From: Enterovibrio qingdaonensis
GTDB taxonomy: Bacteria; Pseudomonadota; Gammaproteobacteria; Enterobacterales; Vibrionaceae
Direction: 5' to 3'
Length of the DNA stretch: 64,000 nt
NCBI RefSeq assembly: GCF_028683135.1
Contig: NZ_JAJUBB010000003.1
Coordinates: forward strand, 310,001-374,000
The position numbers and the translations under genes are program-made. Shown here piece after piece: positions 10,019-19,269 of the stretch; positions within the stretch are counted from its first letter, which is position 1, and every line of letters begins with the position of its first letter. Under the pieces are notes generated by a model. That model had not been told where the DNA came from, did no database searches, and saw only the letters and a program-made list of their open reading frames with translations.

Positions 10019-10095
10019 GCGTCTGTAGCTCAGTTGGTTAGAGTATCGCCTTGACATGGCGGGGGTCGGCAGTTCGAGTCTGCCCAGACGCACCA
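10019..10095 (+). tRNA. tRNA-Val (GAC)
   Basis: A 77-base cloverleaf. The acceptor stem GCGTCTG pairs with CAGACGC, the anticodon loop is TTGACAT (anticodon GAC, reading GUC/GUU), the T-loop is TTCGAGT, and CCA is encoded. First of four near-identical copies. Confidence 0.97.
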
Positions 10096-10119
10096 TGCTT
10101 CCCTAAGAAAACAAACAAT

Positions 10120-10196
10120 GCGTCCGTAGCTCAGTTGGTTAGAGTACTGCCTTGACATGGCAGGGGTCGGCAGTTCGAGTCTGCCCGGACGCACCA
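10120..10196 (+). tRNA. tRNA-Val (GAC)
   Basis: Second copy, 77 bases. The acceptor stem GCGTCCG pairs with CGGACGC, a compensated change from copy one. The anticodon stem is CTGCC/GGCAG. CCA is encoded. Confidence 0.97.
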
Positions 10197-10221
10197 TTGA
10201 ATTCGAAAGCAAAAAAGTATT

Positions 10222-10298
10222 GCGTCTGTAGCTCAGTTGGTTAGAGTATCGCCTTGACATGGCGGGGGTCGGCAGTTCGAGTCTGCCCAGACGCACCA
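10222..10298 (+). tRNA. tRNA-Val (GAC)
   Basis: Third copy, 77 bases, the same as copy one in the acceptor stem (GCGTCTG/CAGACGC) and anticodon stem (TCGCC/GGCGG). CCA is encoded. Confidence 0.97.
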
Positions 10299-10328
10299 TT
10301 CCTTCCCTAACCAGGATGGAAAGAATTT

Positions 10329-10405
10329 GGGTCTATAGCTCAGTTGGTTAGAGTACTACCTTGACATGGTAGGGGTCGGCAGTTCGAGTCTGCCTAGACC
10401 CACCA
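10329..10405 (+). tRNA. tRNA-Val (GAC), divergent acceptor stem
   Basis: Fourth copy, 77 bases. The acceptor stem is GGGTCTA/TAGACCC, and both strands differ from the other copies so all pairs are kept. The anticodon stem is CTACC/GGTAG and the discriminator base is A. CCA is encoded. Confidence 0.96.
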
Positions 10406-10452
10406 AATTCCAATAAACGCACTACCCTTTTGGGTCTCCCAAGCGTTTATTC

Positions 10453-10528
10453 GGGCGATTAGCTCAGTTGGGAGAGCACCTCCCTTACAAGGAGGGGGTC
10501 ACTGGTTCGAGCCCGGTATCGCCCACCA
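10453..10528 (+). tRNA. tRNA-Val (TAC)
   Basis: A 76-base cloverleaf with acceptor GGGCGAT/ATCGCCC and anticodon stem CTCCC/GGAGG around a loop carrying TAC. It resembles E. coli valT-type genes. CCA is encoded. It is the last gene of the array. Confidence 0.96.
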
Positions 10529-10543
10529 CTTTCGTAAGAAACA

Positions 10544-10574
10544 AAAAGCCTGCTTTCGAGCAGGCTTTTTTGTT
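10544..10574 (+). terminator. Terminator of the tRNA-Val cluster
   Basis: GCCTGC, TTTCGA, GCAGGC, then TTTTTT. The same stem, loop and tail recur at 21235-21258. Confidence 0.92.
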
Positions 10575-10700
10575 TTTGTTGCTCCCTTAATGTCCCTCTA
10601 TCCCATTTCCCACATCTATCAGGCTCATTTACTTGCCCTGTTCTATTCTGAATCTATTGCTTCGTTTTAAATTCATAGATATCGAACAAGAGACATAAAG

Positions 10701-12587
10701 ATGATCCTTCCTCGTTCAATCAAGCACAAAATCTCTCTTGCCATAGCGGCCATCATCATTGTGATGGCTGCCGTTCAATACATGAGGCAAGACCAACAAC
10801 TGATCAAATACACAACCGACTCAGTGACGCGGTTTATAGAATCGGTTGGATCTGCCAGCACAAAGGGTATTCAAAATTGGGTCAACCCAAGAGTTGAGAT
10901 CATTCAAGGTGCTAAGGAGAGTATTATTGAGCAAGAAAGCGGCTCTATTTATAGTCTGCTTAACCAAGCTCGAGTATCTGGTAGCTTCTTGTCCGTGTAT
11001 ATGGGGACATCTTCCGGTGAGATGGTGCGATACAATGCAAAACCCTCCAAAGCAGGCTACGACCCTCGACTTAGACCTTGGTATATTCAGGCAAGTAAAT
11101 CGTCGTCACCTATCATCACAGCACCATATAAAGATTCCGCTACAGGAGAACCAGTCGTCACCATTGCTGAAAAGTTCACGCTTAGTAATGGCGACACGGC
11201 TGTTATCGCCGGCGACATAAAAATCGACCAGTTGATAAGCTACGTGAACAGCATTAGCACCTCAAACATACAAGCCCTACTGCTCGACGACAAAGGTACG
11301 ATCCTCGCCAGTATGGACTCATCATTGTCATTAAAGCCTGCTACCGATGCTTCACAGCAATTATCCGCTGACAGTTTAGCGACGCTGGCTAATGGCAATA
11401 CGATTAACGATCTCCAACTCGGAGACTCTGAGTACTTATTTGATATCCAAGCTATTCAAGGAGCTCCTTGGTATCTCGTGATCGCATTAGATAAGGATTA
11501 TGCGTTCGAATCGGTGGCAGCAAGTCGAATAGACTCACTGACTTTCGCCATAGCTCAAGTGGTCTTGGTAGCACTTATCACGCTATTTCTGGTCAATAAA
11601 TTATTGTCTCCCCTTTCTGACATCATGCGCGCGATGAAACGCTTGGCAAATGGCGATTTGACGGCTCGTGTTCAAGTAAAAACCAATGATGAAATTAGTG
11701 TGATTGCAAAAGGCATCAATGACGTCGCTCACAACCTTCAAGAGATCGTCACAGGCATCTCCGAAGCAACTCGTCAAATCTCTTCAGAAGTTAACCACGT
11801 TAAACAAATAACTGAGGAAAACCATGGTGTGCTGGGTCATCACAGTCAGGTAACAGAGCATATGGTGACTAAAGTAGAAAGCATGAATGCAACGGTAGAC
11901 TCAGTGGCCAATAGTGCGGGAGAGGCTCTAAGATGTACGCAGAAAACCACACAACAAACCAATGAATCTAAAGACAAGGTAAAACAATCAGTCACTAGCG
12001 TTAATGGTCTTCTCAAAGAGATCTCCAATATGGAGAACGACATTCAAATCATGAGCGAAAATTCAGAAAAGATTGCCTCTGTATTGGGTGTCATTGGAGA
12101 TATCGCGGAACAAACCAACTTACTCGCACTTAATGCTGCGATCGAGGCTGCCAGGGCTGGAGAACAAGGTCGAGGTTTCGCTGTCGTTGCAGATGAAGTT
12201 CGAGCACTTGCTAGTCGAACCCAGCAAAGTACGTCTGAGATAAACGATATGCTTGCGAATCTTAACGCAGGCACCGACAACGCAGTGAAATCGATTGAGC
12301 ACACCAAAAAGAGTTGCCAACAAGCTGTAGAGCAAACAGATTTGGTCGATGTAAATCTTGATGTAATGGCTGCATCTGTAGAAGAAATAAACACGCTAAA
12401 CAGTGATATAACAGACATTACCAACTCACAAAGTCAGGCATCAAGTGACATCAGCAATAGCATTAATTCCATCCGAGAGATGGTCTCTTCGCTGAATGCA
12501 AGTGGTGAAACGACCCTTGCAAACGTCCAGAAGTTGGCGACATCTAATCAGCAACTCACTTCTGCAATTGCGAAGTTTCAGATTTAG
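10701..12587 (+). CDS. Methyl-accepting chemotaxis protein with periplasmic Cache sensor
   Basis: Transmembrane chemoreceptor that signals through CheA/CheW. In order: a transmembrane helix at about 11-28; a periplasmic domain of about 245 residues containing DPRLRPWY and [14 protein letters not shown], typical of double-Cache ligand domains; a second transmembrane helix at about 279-299; a HAMP domain to about 352; and a long coiled coil. The signalling tip near 464-505 carries [18 protein letters not shown] and [13 protein letters not shown]. The ligand is unknown; Cache receptors often bind amino or organic acids. No CheR-tethering pentapeptide is seen at the C-terminus. The start follows AAGAGAC. 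It stands alone between the tRNA terminator and an AT-rich gap. Confidence 0.95.
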   Translation: MILPRSIKHKISLAIAAIIIVMAAVQYMRQDQQLIKYTTDSVTRFIESVGSASTKGIQNWVNPRVEIIQGAKESIIEQESGSIYSLLNQARVSGSFLSVYMGTSSGEMVRYNAKPSKAGYDPRLRPWYIQASKSSSPIITAPYKDSATGEPVVTIAEKFTLSNGDTAVIAGDIKIDQLISYVNSISTSNIQALLLDDKGTILASMDSSLSLKPATDASQQLSADSLATLANGNTINDLQLGDSEYLFDIQAIQGAPWYLVIALDKDYAFESVAASRIDSLTFAIAQVVLVALITLFLVNKLLSPLSDIMRAMKRLANGDLTARVQVKTNDEISVIAKGINDVAHNLQEIVTGISEATRQISSEVNHVKQITEENHGVLGHHSQVTEHMVTKVESMNATVDSVANSAGEALRCTQKTTQQTNESKDKVKQSVTSVNGLLKEISNMENDIQIMSENSEKIASVLGVIGDIAEQTNLLALNAAIEAARAGEQGRGFAVVADEVRALASRTQQSTSEINDMLANLNAGTDNAVKSIEHTKKSCQQAVEQTDLVDVNLDVMAASVEEINTLNSDITDITNSQSQASSDISNSINSIREMVSSLNASGETTLANVQKLATSNQQLTSAIAKFQI

Positions 12588-13033
12588 TACTGCGACACCT
12601 AACTACCCTATTTGGCTCTGCAATGTCGTCAAACATTCAGAGTCATCTCTTCAACTAAATAACGTTATAGCAATTATATCGGTTGTTTGTAAGTCGATAT
12701 ATTTAGGATAGCAGAAACATTCCCACCTAATAAGGAAAATGAGTCAATTCAATTTATTACTTTAATTAAATGCAAGATGATAAATATTCAATTAATAACC
12801 AAATTACCATTGAGAAAAATTCACACCCCAACACTCTCACACAAAGAAATTCAAAATATAAAATCGTTTAGTGATAGATGTCTCATTAGTGATTTTATGC
12901 CGTGAAACTATTCTTCATTTGTCATGAGAAAGTCATTAATACTATTGTCATTCATTAAAAATGAGATAATAATTCCAAAAAAACAACATCAACTGCCAAT
13001 AAGACAAGCAATAAACCAATAATTAAGCAAACA
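12588..13033 (+). other. AT-rich intergenic region upstream of the envelope operon
   Basis: About 446 bases, strikingly AT-rich compared with its neighbours, with no supported reading frame. It presumably holds the control region of the eight-gene operon; a candidate promoter sits at 12945-12972. I see no obvious terminator for the chemoreceptor gene. Confidence 0.6.
12945..12972 (+). promoter_or_regulatory. Candidate promoter of the envelope-protein operon
   Basis: TTGTCA, 16 bases, TAATAA, about 60 bases ahead of the first ATG. The surrounding DNA is so AT-rich that other hexamer pairs are possible. Confidence 0.4.
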
Positions 13034-13960
13034 ATGAAAATAAAAGAAACTCTCTTTCCAAAACTATTGGCGGCATTTCTAGTATTTAATCCCAACATTA
13101 GCTTTTCTCAGACTAGTCCTGTTCATGACAGTAGGTATGTGTTTTTTTCCGGAATCGGCGAAACGCAAGATGAAGCATTAAAAGATGGGGCTGCAAGGCT
13201 AGCTAGAAGTATTAATAGTACGGTGACGTCTGATCAAACTAGCACGCTAACGCGCGTCAATGGCAATAACAGTTACACATTCAGTCAGACAAACCATGTT
13301 GAAGCTACTCCGCTTGCCCTCAGACATGTCTCTGTCGTTAAGAAAATATGCCCTAATACTGGCTGCACGTTTGAGTTCAAAATATTGAAAGACGCATGGA
13401 TTTCAACACTTAAAACCGAACTAAACAATGCGGTAATTTCAGCAAAACGGATATCCATTAATTCCAATTCAACGTGGAAAGGTGCTGCTGAAATAATATC
13501 CAGAGAACAGCAATTACTCACTCACTACTCTGCAGCGAACACCCTTGATACGCTCACTAAAGGTAGCGAAATAAGCACCAGTGTTGAGTACCGAGAATCT
13601 CTAGGTCTTAGCAAAAAATATGTGAGTGAGTTGAAAATTAAACTTCATAGCAGTAATGACTCTGGAGCTCAAAAAGTGCTTGAGGAACTTATTCCGGTAA
13701 CAGCCCGAAGCACCCAGGGGAATTTAATTGTTGTGGCTGAAGCCAAACCTAAATTTGGAAAATCTTCGCGAGGTTATATCGCGAAGCAACAAGTTAGCCT
13801 TAAATTTCTTGAAAGTTCAGGCGGTGCACAACTTGTAAAACAACACTTATTTACCACTCAAGCCAGTTCAGACAAGAGCCACTCTGTCGCGCTGGACAAA
13901 GCAAATGAAAAACTGATGGATCACGTTAGGTCCATTAAATTAGTAGATATACTGGAGTAA
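13034..13960 (+). CDS. Exported LPP20-like protein, first gene of the envelope operon
   Basis: A 308-residue protein with a signal peptide (cleavage probably after the SFS in NISFSQ). The mature N-terminus reads FFSGIGETQDEALKDGAA, the glycine-turn-then-helix pattern of LPP20/FlgT N-terminal domains (aGxG...A...A...A). It has a CxxxxC pair (CPNTGC) near residue 110 that could form a periplasmic disulfide. The second half repeats a similar alpha/beta pattern without a named motif. It ends four bases before the next gene. I do not recognise a characterised homologue. Codon use is somewhat more AT-rich than in the genes that follow. A structural envelope role is inferred from context only. Confidence 0.6.
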   Translation: MKIKETLFPKLLAAFLVFNPNISFSQTSPVHDSRYVFFSGIGETQDEALKDGAARLARSINSTVTSDQTSTLTRVNGNNSYTFSQTNHVEATPLALRHVSVVKKICPNTGCTFEFKILKDAWISTLKTELNNAVISAKRISINSNSTWKGAAEIISREQQLLTHYSAANTLDTLTKGSEISTSVEYRESLGLSKKYVSELKIKLHSSNDSGAQKVLEELIPVTARSTQGNLIVVAEAKPKFGKSSRGYIAKQQVSLKFLESSGGAQLVKQHLFTTQASSDKSHSVALDKANEKLMDHVRSIKLVDILE

Positions 13961-13964
13961 ACCA

Positions 13965-14636
13965 ATGAAAAAGTCCCTAATCGCAGCCTTCCTAGTTTCA
14001 ACCCTTGCGGGCTGTTCAACCATGGGCGCAAATGATGCAGCACACGCAGACCGTAACGCGTGGGCAAACGACATCAACACTCGCTGCACTGAAGTTGGCA
14101 AAGATTTCACTCAAGCTGGTTATGCAGTGGATAAAGTTTCTCAAGCTATCATTAGCCTAACTGAGCGCCAGTGTGGCGTGATTAACAGCTATCAAACAAT
14201 TTCTAAGAAGCACGCTGAGATCACTGGCTTTATGGCTGCTAACGAAGACCTAGATGAAGAAGGTCTGAAAGCTGCTATCGCAGAATTCGATGCAAGCAAG
14301 CCTGCGAACAAAAAAATCGGTCCTCAAATCAAAGCGTATGAAGAAGCACAAGACGAAATCTTCATGGAGAACATTCAGCTAGCTGCTGATTTAGCTCTTC
14401 AATCTTATGAGATCACAATGATTGCTTCAGAAAACAGCATGGCTATTCTGCAACACACCGTTTTGAGCCAGTTCTCTTCTGAAACAGAAACCTTGCCAGT
14501 TATCGAAGCTTACTACGAAATGGAAGACCGTGCGCTGCTGATCAAAGATGCACAGTTCCTGATCAACGAAGGTAAAGCACTGATTGAACGCATCGAAGAT
14601 ATCGACAACATCATTTCTGAGAGCGTAGCATCGTAA
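13965..14636 (+). CDS. Helical lipoprotein of the envelope operon
   Basis: A 223-residue lipoprotein with the lipobox LAGC (Cys17), so it should be lipidated and anchored; Ser follows the cysteine, favouring the outer membrane. The mature part looks almost wholly alpha-helical, with long stretches rich in Ala, Glu and Ile. It holds two further cysteines (TRCTEV and RQCGVI) that may pair. It has no enzymatic motif and no family I recognise. Its stop overlaps the next start (TAATG), so translation is coupled. In this context it may be the membrane anchor or plug of an envelope complex, which is inference. Confidence 0.65.
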   Translation: MKKSLIAAFLVSTLAGCSTMGANDAAHADRNAWANDINTRCTEVGKDFTQAGYAVDKVSQAIISLTERQCGVINSYQTISKKHAEITGFMAANEDLDEEGLKAAIAEFDASKPANKKIGPQIKAYEEAQDEIFMENIQLAADLALQSYEITMIASENSMAILQHTVLSQFSSETETLPVIEAYYEMEDRALLIKDAQFLINEGKALIERIEDIDNIISESVAS

Positions 14637-15805
14637 TGAAAATAAGCCGTATTGCCGGCCTTATTGCTTTGGCAACCCTTGCGGGTTGCCAACAAACAAA
14701 AGGCTCTCAAACCTACAGTGCTGCCAGTCAAACTAATGCTTCATCCGTCATCATTGGCAAAGCAGCTGAAGACTTTACTGATGCAGACATCGAAGTGCCA
14801 GCATACTTCAGTACCCAAGGACTGGAATTCTGTCATTTTGAACAAGGTAGCGCAGAAACAGACTCTCGCTGCCCTCTCGCGAAGAAAACCGTTCGTATTT
14901 ACTTCAGTGATGTAAAGAATGAAGTGGCAGGCGACGCAACCGGTACGGTTTTCAAAGATATTAGTGCGAGCATCAACGCATACGACATCAAAGCGCTTGA
15001 AAACGCATTAGAAAACCAATTTGCGGGCGTAAACCGCTTCCGCATCCTTACTCGTGATAACCGCATTGTAAATAAAGCAATGGAAGAGATTATCAACGAA
15101 GAAGGTTTGGACGTCGTTGCGGACAAGCGTGACAACAGCCAGAAGCTCACCACGGACTACTTGATCAATGTTGATGTACTGAAGACAGCAGACATGATGT
15201 ATGGGGCAAAGCACTCGCTTTACTCGTCATCAATCGACTACTCAACGTCTGTACTCGACCCTTACACCAAGGAAAAGCTTAGCTATCCAAACATTGGTCG
15301 TATCAAGGTAAACAACTTTGATGTTCGCGAAAAAGAAAAGTTTACCTCAGTCATCGTGAACGGTGATTACTACCGTGGTTTTAACTACGCAAGCGCATCA
15401 GATGTCACTGCGGTTTACAACTCAATGGCAACGCGTGGTTTTGACATTATGTTAAGCCGTCTACTGACAGAAATGCCTGCAACAGGCCAAGTTTCTGGTA
15501 TTCGCGGTGACCGTGTTGTTCTTGACCGTGGTCAGAATGCCGGTGTTCTGCCAAATGAAACCATGGTGATTTTCGAATACAGCGCAGGTTTTGTAGACCC
15601 AGTGGGTGTCGCTCGTTTCTCTCCTAGTGCAATCGGTGCTCAAGGTAAAATCGTTCGTTGGAAAGACAGCAAAATTGCTGACAACATTCGTGACCAAGCT
15701 GAAGAAGGCCGATACATTCCAACGCGTGACGCACGTTTGTTCGCCGTTAGTGTTGGTGTACCCGCTGAATTTCTCATGGAACGCAGTACATGGTCAGCAA
15801 ACTAA
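14636..15805 (+). CDS. CsgG/FlgO-like outer-membrane lipoprotein with FlgT-C-like end
   Basis: A 389-residue lipoprotein with the lipobox LAGC (Cys18) followed by Gln-Gln, an outer-membrane signal. The middle (about 80-290) resembles the CsgG/FlgO fold: VRIYFSDVKNE, then a helix, FRILTRDNRIV and MEEIINEEGLDV, corresponding to the f.v..R....i..E pattern. The last 100 residues, GIRGDRVVLDRGQNAGVLP and onwards, look like the small beta domain at the C-terminus of FlgT. It could form or line an outer-membrane ring, as CsgG and the flagellar H-ring proteins do. The fold call is from pattern only. It overlaps the next gene by 16 bases. Confidence 0.6.
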   Translation: MKISRIAGLIALATLAGCQQTKGSQTYSAASQTNASSVIIGKAAEDFTDADIEVPAYFSTQGLEFCHFEQGSAETDSRCPLAKKTVRIYFSDVKNEVAGDATGTVFKDISASINAYDIKALENALENQFAGVNRFRILTRDNRIVNKAMEEIINEEGLDVVADKRDNSQKLTTDYLINVDVLKTADMMYGAKHSLYSSSIDYSTSVLDPYTKEKLSYPNIGRIKVNNFDVREKEKFTSVIVNGDYYRGFNYASASDVTAVYNSMATRGFDIMLSRLLTEMPATGQVSGIRGDRVVLDRGQNAGVLPNETMVIFEYSAGFVDPVGVARFSPSAIGAQGKIVRWKDSKIADNIRDQAEEGRYIPTRDARLFAVSVGVPAEFLMERSTWSAN

Positions 15806-17190
15806 CACAATACACGCTGATTACCGCCACATTGATCGCCAGCGCACCGTCGCTGGCTTTCGAGTTTGACCTGAACGACATGACAAACCCGAAAGTATCA
15901 GTTGAAGGCTGTTCGTATGGGCGCGGAAGCCTTGCCGTAGAATCTGCAAAAGCTGAAGCAGCGAAAAGTCTTCAGACTTTCTTGAATGGCGAATATCAAT
16001 TCTCTTCAGAAAAATACGATGAAACGCTTGTTGATACCGCTTTTTCATCTTCATCCAAATCCGTTCTCGCGACAGCTCTCTCACAGGGCAGATTAGCACT
16101 GACGTATAGCTCACCGATGCTAATGGGTGATGATACATGCGTCACCGCCACGCTTGCTGCAGGAGACGTCTCTTCCGAAGAAGACTTTGGTGATGTGTCT
16201 TGGGACGACTCCCCTATCGTATCGGTCATTGTGACCGGTGAAGGGGTTGCAAATAAAAAGTTGGGGCTTTCTGCTCGACAAGCAGCCGAGATGGATGCGT
16301 TCCGCCGTGCTATTAGCCAAGTGCTTGGCGTTAGTGTTAAGTCGGGTACGAGTATCTCGAGCAGCAGTCGCACTTCGACCACCGAGTCGAATGATTCGGC
16401 TTCATTCGAAGACATTTCAATTTCTGCGCTTTCTATCAGCTCTAGCGGTGTCGTAGATAGCTGGAGTGAAATCAGCTCTCAGGCTCTCGCAAACGGCCGT
16501 CATAGCGTCACGCTTAATGTCAATGTGACTAAAGCAACAGCGCAAGAGAAGTTCTCTCAAATGATGGCGCAGATCGGCAATCCAAAAGTGTTTGTGGATG
16601 GCGACAACGCAAGTATTGTCCGCCAGTTAAGTGATGCACTTCGTGGTCTCGGCTATACCACAACATCTCGTGTAAGCAACGCCGCGTTATGGCTTGATAT
16701 CAACACCAAAGCGTTTGAAATCAACAATGAAAGTCGCTTAGAGATGAGTATTTCCGTTAGAGACCTCGCAGGAAATCATTATGGAAGTTGGGAAAACGAC
16801 CCCTCTTTCATGGCACTCCCCACTCGTGACGGTGTAACTGACACGCTGGCAAAAGTAACCCTGCGTAGCAAGAAAAATCAGAAAGCCATCCAATCGATGC
16901 TTGAGTCTTCCGCCAATGCTCTCGCTCAAATGGGCGGCCCAGTTCGCGAAATTCTTATGTCGAATAGCGCGGCTGGCGATCATGCGAACCTAAACATGCT
17001 CATCAGTCGCTTGCACAGCGTGTCTGACGTTCAGGTTTCCAAAAAAGGTAAGCAAACTCTGGTGACTTTCCGTTCTGTCACACCTATTGGTGATGTCGCG
17101 CATTTGCTGTCTTCAGCGATGAAGGTTCACCGCCCTAACAAAACGTCTCGCGTAGTCATTGAAAACGACTTCCGCTTAACTGTGAATTAA
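15790..17190 (+). CDS. FlgT/LPP20-like periplasmic protein
   Basis: A 466-residue exported protein with a signal peptide (cleavage after SLA), giving a mature start at about FEFDLND. Residues about 135-180 (VIVTGEGVANKKLG...QAAEMDAFRRAISQVLGV) match the FlgT N-terminal/LPP20 pattern. A serine-rich segment follows (SISSSSRTSTTES). The second half (about 250-370) has GNPKVFVDGDN and a predicted alpha/beta domain. FlgT is an H-ring component of the sodium-driven Vibrio flagellum, but no other flagellar gene lies nearby, so this is better seen as a paralogue in another ring-like assembly. It starts inside the end of the preceding gene. Confidence 0.65.
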   Translation: MVSKLTQYTLITATLIASAPSLAFEFDLNDMTNPKVSVEGCSYGRGSLAVESAKAEAAKSLQTFLNGEYQFSSEKYDETLVDTAFSSSSKSVLATALSQGRLALTYSSPMLMGDDTCVTATLAAGDVSSEEDFGDVSWDDSPIVSVIVTGEGVANKKLGLSARQAAEMDAFRRAISQVLGVSVKSGTSISSSSRTSTTESNDSASFEDISISALSISSSGVVDSWSEISSQALANGRHSVTLNVNVTKATAQEKFSQMMAQIGNPKVFVDGDNASIVRQLSDALRGLGYTTTSRVSNAALWLDINTKAFEINNESRLEMSISVRDLAGNHYGSWENDPSFMALPTRDGVTDTLAKVTLRSKKNQKAIQSMLESSANALAQMGGPVREILMSNSAAGDHANLNMLISRLHSVSDVQVSKKGKQTLVTFRSVTPIGDVAHLLSSAMKVHRPNKTSRVVIENDFRLTVN

Positions 17191-17202
17191 TATCGGTTAT
17201 TT

Positions 17203-18492
17203 ATGTTTAAGAAAACCCTTCTAGCCATCACCTTGGCTACTGCAATGTCTCCTGCCTACGCAGTGGATTTTGATTTGAACGACCTTGTCCCTGCGACGGC
17301 TGACACGGCGGCAACTGTTGATACTTCAGCAACGAAAGAAGTCGATGGCGTTGTGATCGCCGAAGACCCAAAAGCAGCGGTCGTTGCAGCACACCAAAGC
17401 TTGATTGAAGAAGTTGGCGACGGTGTGAAGATGATTGCGGTTGGTTCTGGTATCGGCATCCTGTCTACCGGTACTGCGTCATATAACAACTATGACAATC
17501 CGAATGCCTCTTTGCTGTCTAAACGTGGGGCTTACACTCGCGCGTTCCAAGTGGCGAAAAAACAACTTGTAGAAAACTTTGAAGGCGTACAGAACGCGTG
17601 TACTACCGCTGCGTCAGAAACCATTGATGCCATCGATTCAGGCACAGAAAGTGTTGCGAATACGACCGCAGATCTAGAGCAGAACTGTAAAGAGTCTGTA
17701 AGTGGCGCGCTGGCAGGCTACGTAACTTTCGATGTGTACGATGATCCTGAGTCAAAAATGGTTACCGTGAGCCTTATCTCTACACCGAAAACACGTGAAC
17801 AAACCAAACGTCAAGTAGGTGCGCTGACTCAAACGACGGATCCTAACTCGATCTTCAAACACATCATTCAAGACCTTAGCAAGGGTATTCTGCCTCCGGT
17901 CGGCGCGAAAGTACTGACGAATCCGGAAAGCGGCGAAGCGTATGTCATTGGTTTTGGTTCTTCGATCATTCGTAAAAACAAAACGCCAGCGGTTGAGCGC
18001 AAACTAAAACAAGCATCAGTGAAGCAATCTCAGTCTCTGGCTCGAAACGCACTGCTCTCTGTGATGCAAGGTGAAAAAGTTTACTGGGAAGGTGGCTTCG
18101 ACGAGAGCCAGACTGAGAAGAACCAGCAATTTGATTACCACCCAGAAACACTGGACCCAAGCCAAGTCACCGTGCTGGAAGACAACAAGCACACCTTTAT
18201 GAATCAATTCAAAATGTCTGATTCATACAAGTCAGTGGCATCAGGCCAGCTTCCTCCAGGTGTAAACGTGAAAAACTTTGCGTCTGCAGATGGCAACTGG
18301 ATGATGGCGATTGCGGTTTACTCACCTTCTCTTGAGAAAACTGCCTCTGACGCAGCAAAAGAAAATGAAATCCGTGTGCGCGAAGGTCAAACACAAGGCA
18401 ATCGACACAAGATCAGCTCTGATGGTCTGAGTGACAAAGACAATGCTGGCCGAGGCCCTTCTGGGCAGGTGAGTAATGCTAACGATCTGTAA
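17203..18492 (+). CDS. Exported protein of unknown function in the envelope operon
   Basis: A 429-residue protein with a clear signal peptide (AYA cleavage) and a mature start of VDFDLNDL, the same FDLND motif as the preceding protein. A region at about 80-130 (GSGIGILSTGTASYNN, then SKRGAYTRAFQVAKKQLVENF) again recalls the LPP20 turn-helix pattern. A second such stretch, YVIGFGSSIIRKNKTPAVERK, lies near 245, so the protein may hold two LPP20-like domains. The tail beyond about 385 is charged and probably disordered. It overlaps the next gene by 17 bases. No enzyme motif and no characterised homologue are known to me. Confidence 0.6.
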   Translation: MFKKTLLAITLATAMSPAYAVDFDLNDLVPATADTAATVDTSATKEVDGVVIAEDPKAAVVAAHQSLIEEVGDGVKMIAVGSGIGILSTGTASYNNYDNPNASLLSKRGAYTRAFQVAKKQLVENFEGVQNACTTAASETIDAIDSGTESVANTTADLEQNCKESVSGALAGYVTFDVYDDPESKMVTVSLISTPKTREQTKRQVGALTQTTDPNSIFKHIIQDLSKGILPPVGAKVLTNPESGEAYVIGFGSSIIRKNKTPAVERKLKQASVKQSQSLARNALLSVMQGEKVYWEGGFDESQTEKNQQFDYHPETLDPSQVTVLEDNKHTFMNQFKMSDSYKSVASGQLPPGVNVKNFASADGNWMMAIAVYSPSLEKTASDAAKENEIRVREGQTQGNRHKISSDGLSDKDNAGRGPSGQVSNANDL

Positions 18493-19240
18493 GAGATTGG
18501 GCTTAGCAGTGGCACTTTTTAGTGCCACTGCTTCCGGTCAAATCTGGCAATTTGCAGGAACAACCTACAACGTCATCACTGATGGTGATGCAGTGCAGGT
18601 TGTTCTAAAGCGCGAGCACGCTCAACACAAAAAGGTAGTGGGCGATCAATGCATTGCTGCACTGAGTCTACCCTTTCGTCAACAAGCTGAAAATGAACTG
18701 ATAACCCAAGGTTTTATCACCAAAGTGCATGATGATAACTGGCCGTTGTCGAGCGTGAATTTCAAAAGTCAGCAAGTCCGTTTAGAAGAAGTCTCAACAC
18801 TCGACGCTGTGTGCCGCGCAAAAATTGAGCCTGCCCCCCTGTCACCAGAACTGCTGTCTCAAAATCTTCTTCGCTACGCCGGCCTTTATACATCACAAAA
18901 AGACTGGTCGTCACTCAAGCCATTGCTGTCGCATCTGTTGAAAGATAGAAGCGTCGCTAATGAGGCAGCAGCAATGACAACGTTAATGCTTGCTGATGTG
19001 TCACCTGACAATGCGCTCTCTTACCAACGTAAATATGTTGACGTTGGCACGGTGACTTCCGTGACCATAAGAGAGATGTTAGCGAAATGGCACTATGACG
19101 CAGAAAGGCTGGATGACGCAGTAGAGTGGGCATCAGATTGCGATTCTAAATTGTGTCTCGACATTCGAGATTCCGTCGCACTGATACAGGCCGAACAAAA
19201 CAGTGCTGACGTTTTCGACCTCAATAGCTTTTTAAACTAA
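18476..19240 (+). CDS. Exported helical-repeat protein of unknown function
   Basis: A 254-residue protein with a weak signal peptide (cleavage perhaps after ASG). The N-terminal third is beta-rich with cysteines at DQCIAA and AVCRAK. From about 125 it looks like helical hairpins of TPR or SEL1 type (LLRYAGLYTSQKDWSSLKPL; MLAKWHYDAERLDDAVEWAS), closing with a CxxxxC near the end. The last residues, VFDLNSFLN, echo the FDLND motif of its neighbours. The start lies within the previous gene, with a GGTGAG site, so the two are translationally coupled. No function is assigned. Confidence 0.6.
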   Translation: MLTICKRLGLAVALFSATASGQIWQFAGTTYNVITDGDAVQVVLKREHAQHKKVVGDQCIAALSLPFRQQAENELITQGFITKVHDDNWPLSSVNFKSQQVRLEEVSTLDAVCRAKIEPAPLSPELLSQNLLRYAGLYTSQKDWSSLKPLLSHLLKDRSVANEAAAMTTLMLADVSPDNALSYQRKYVDVGTVTSVTIREMLAKWHYDAERLDDAVEWASDCDSKLCLDIRDSVALIQAEQNSADVFDLNSFLN

Positions 19241-19269
19241 TCACCTCATTACACACTTAGTGAATACAA

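Noticed and set aside
10030-10299. Minus-strand open frame of 89 residues across the tRNA genes
   Set aside because: It is the antisense of repeated tRNA-Val genes; its internal repeats (RLELPTPAMSR) are a known false-protein pattern.
10019-10405. Regular repeats that could suggest a CRISPR array
   Set aside because: The units are whole tRNA genes with cloverleaf structure, not short repeats with unique spacers.
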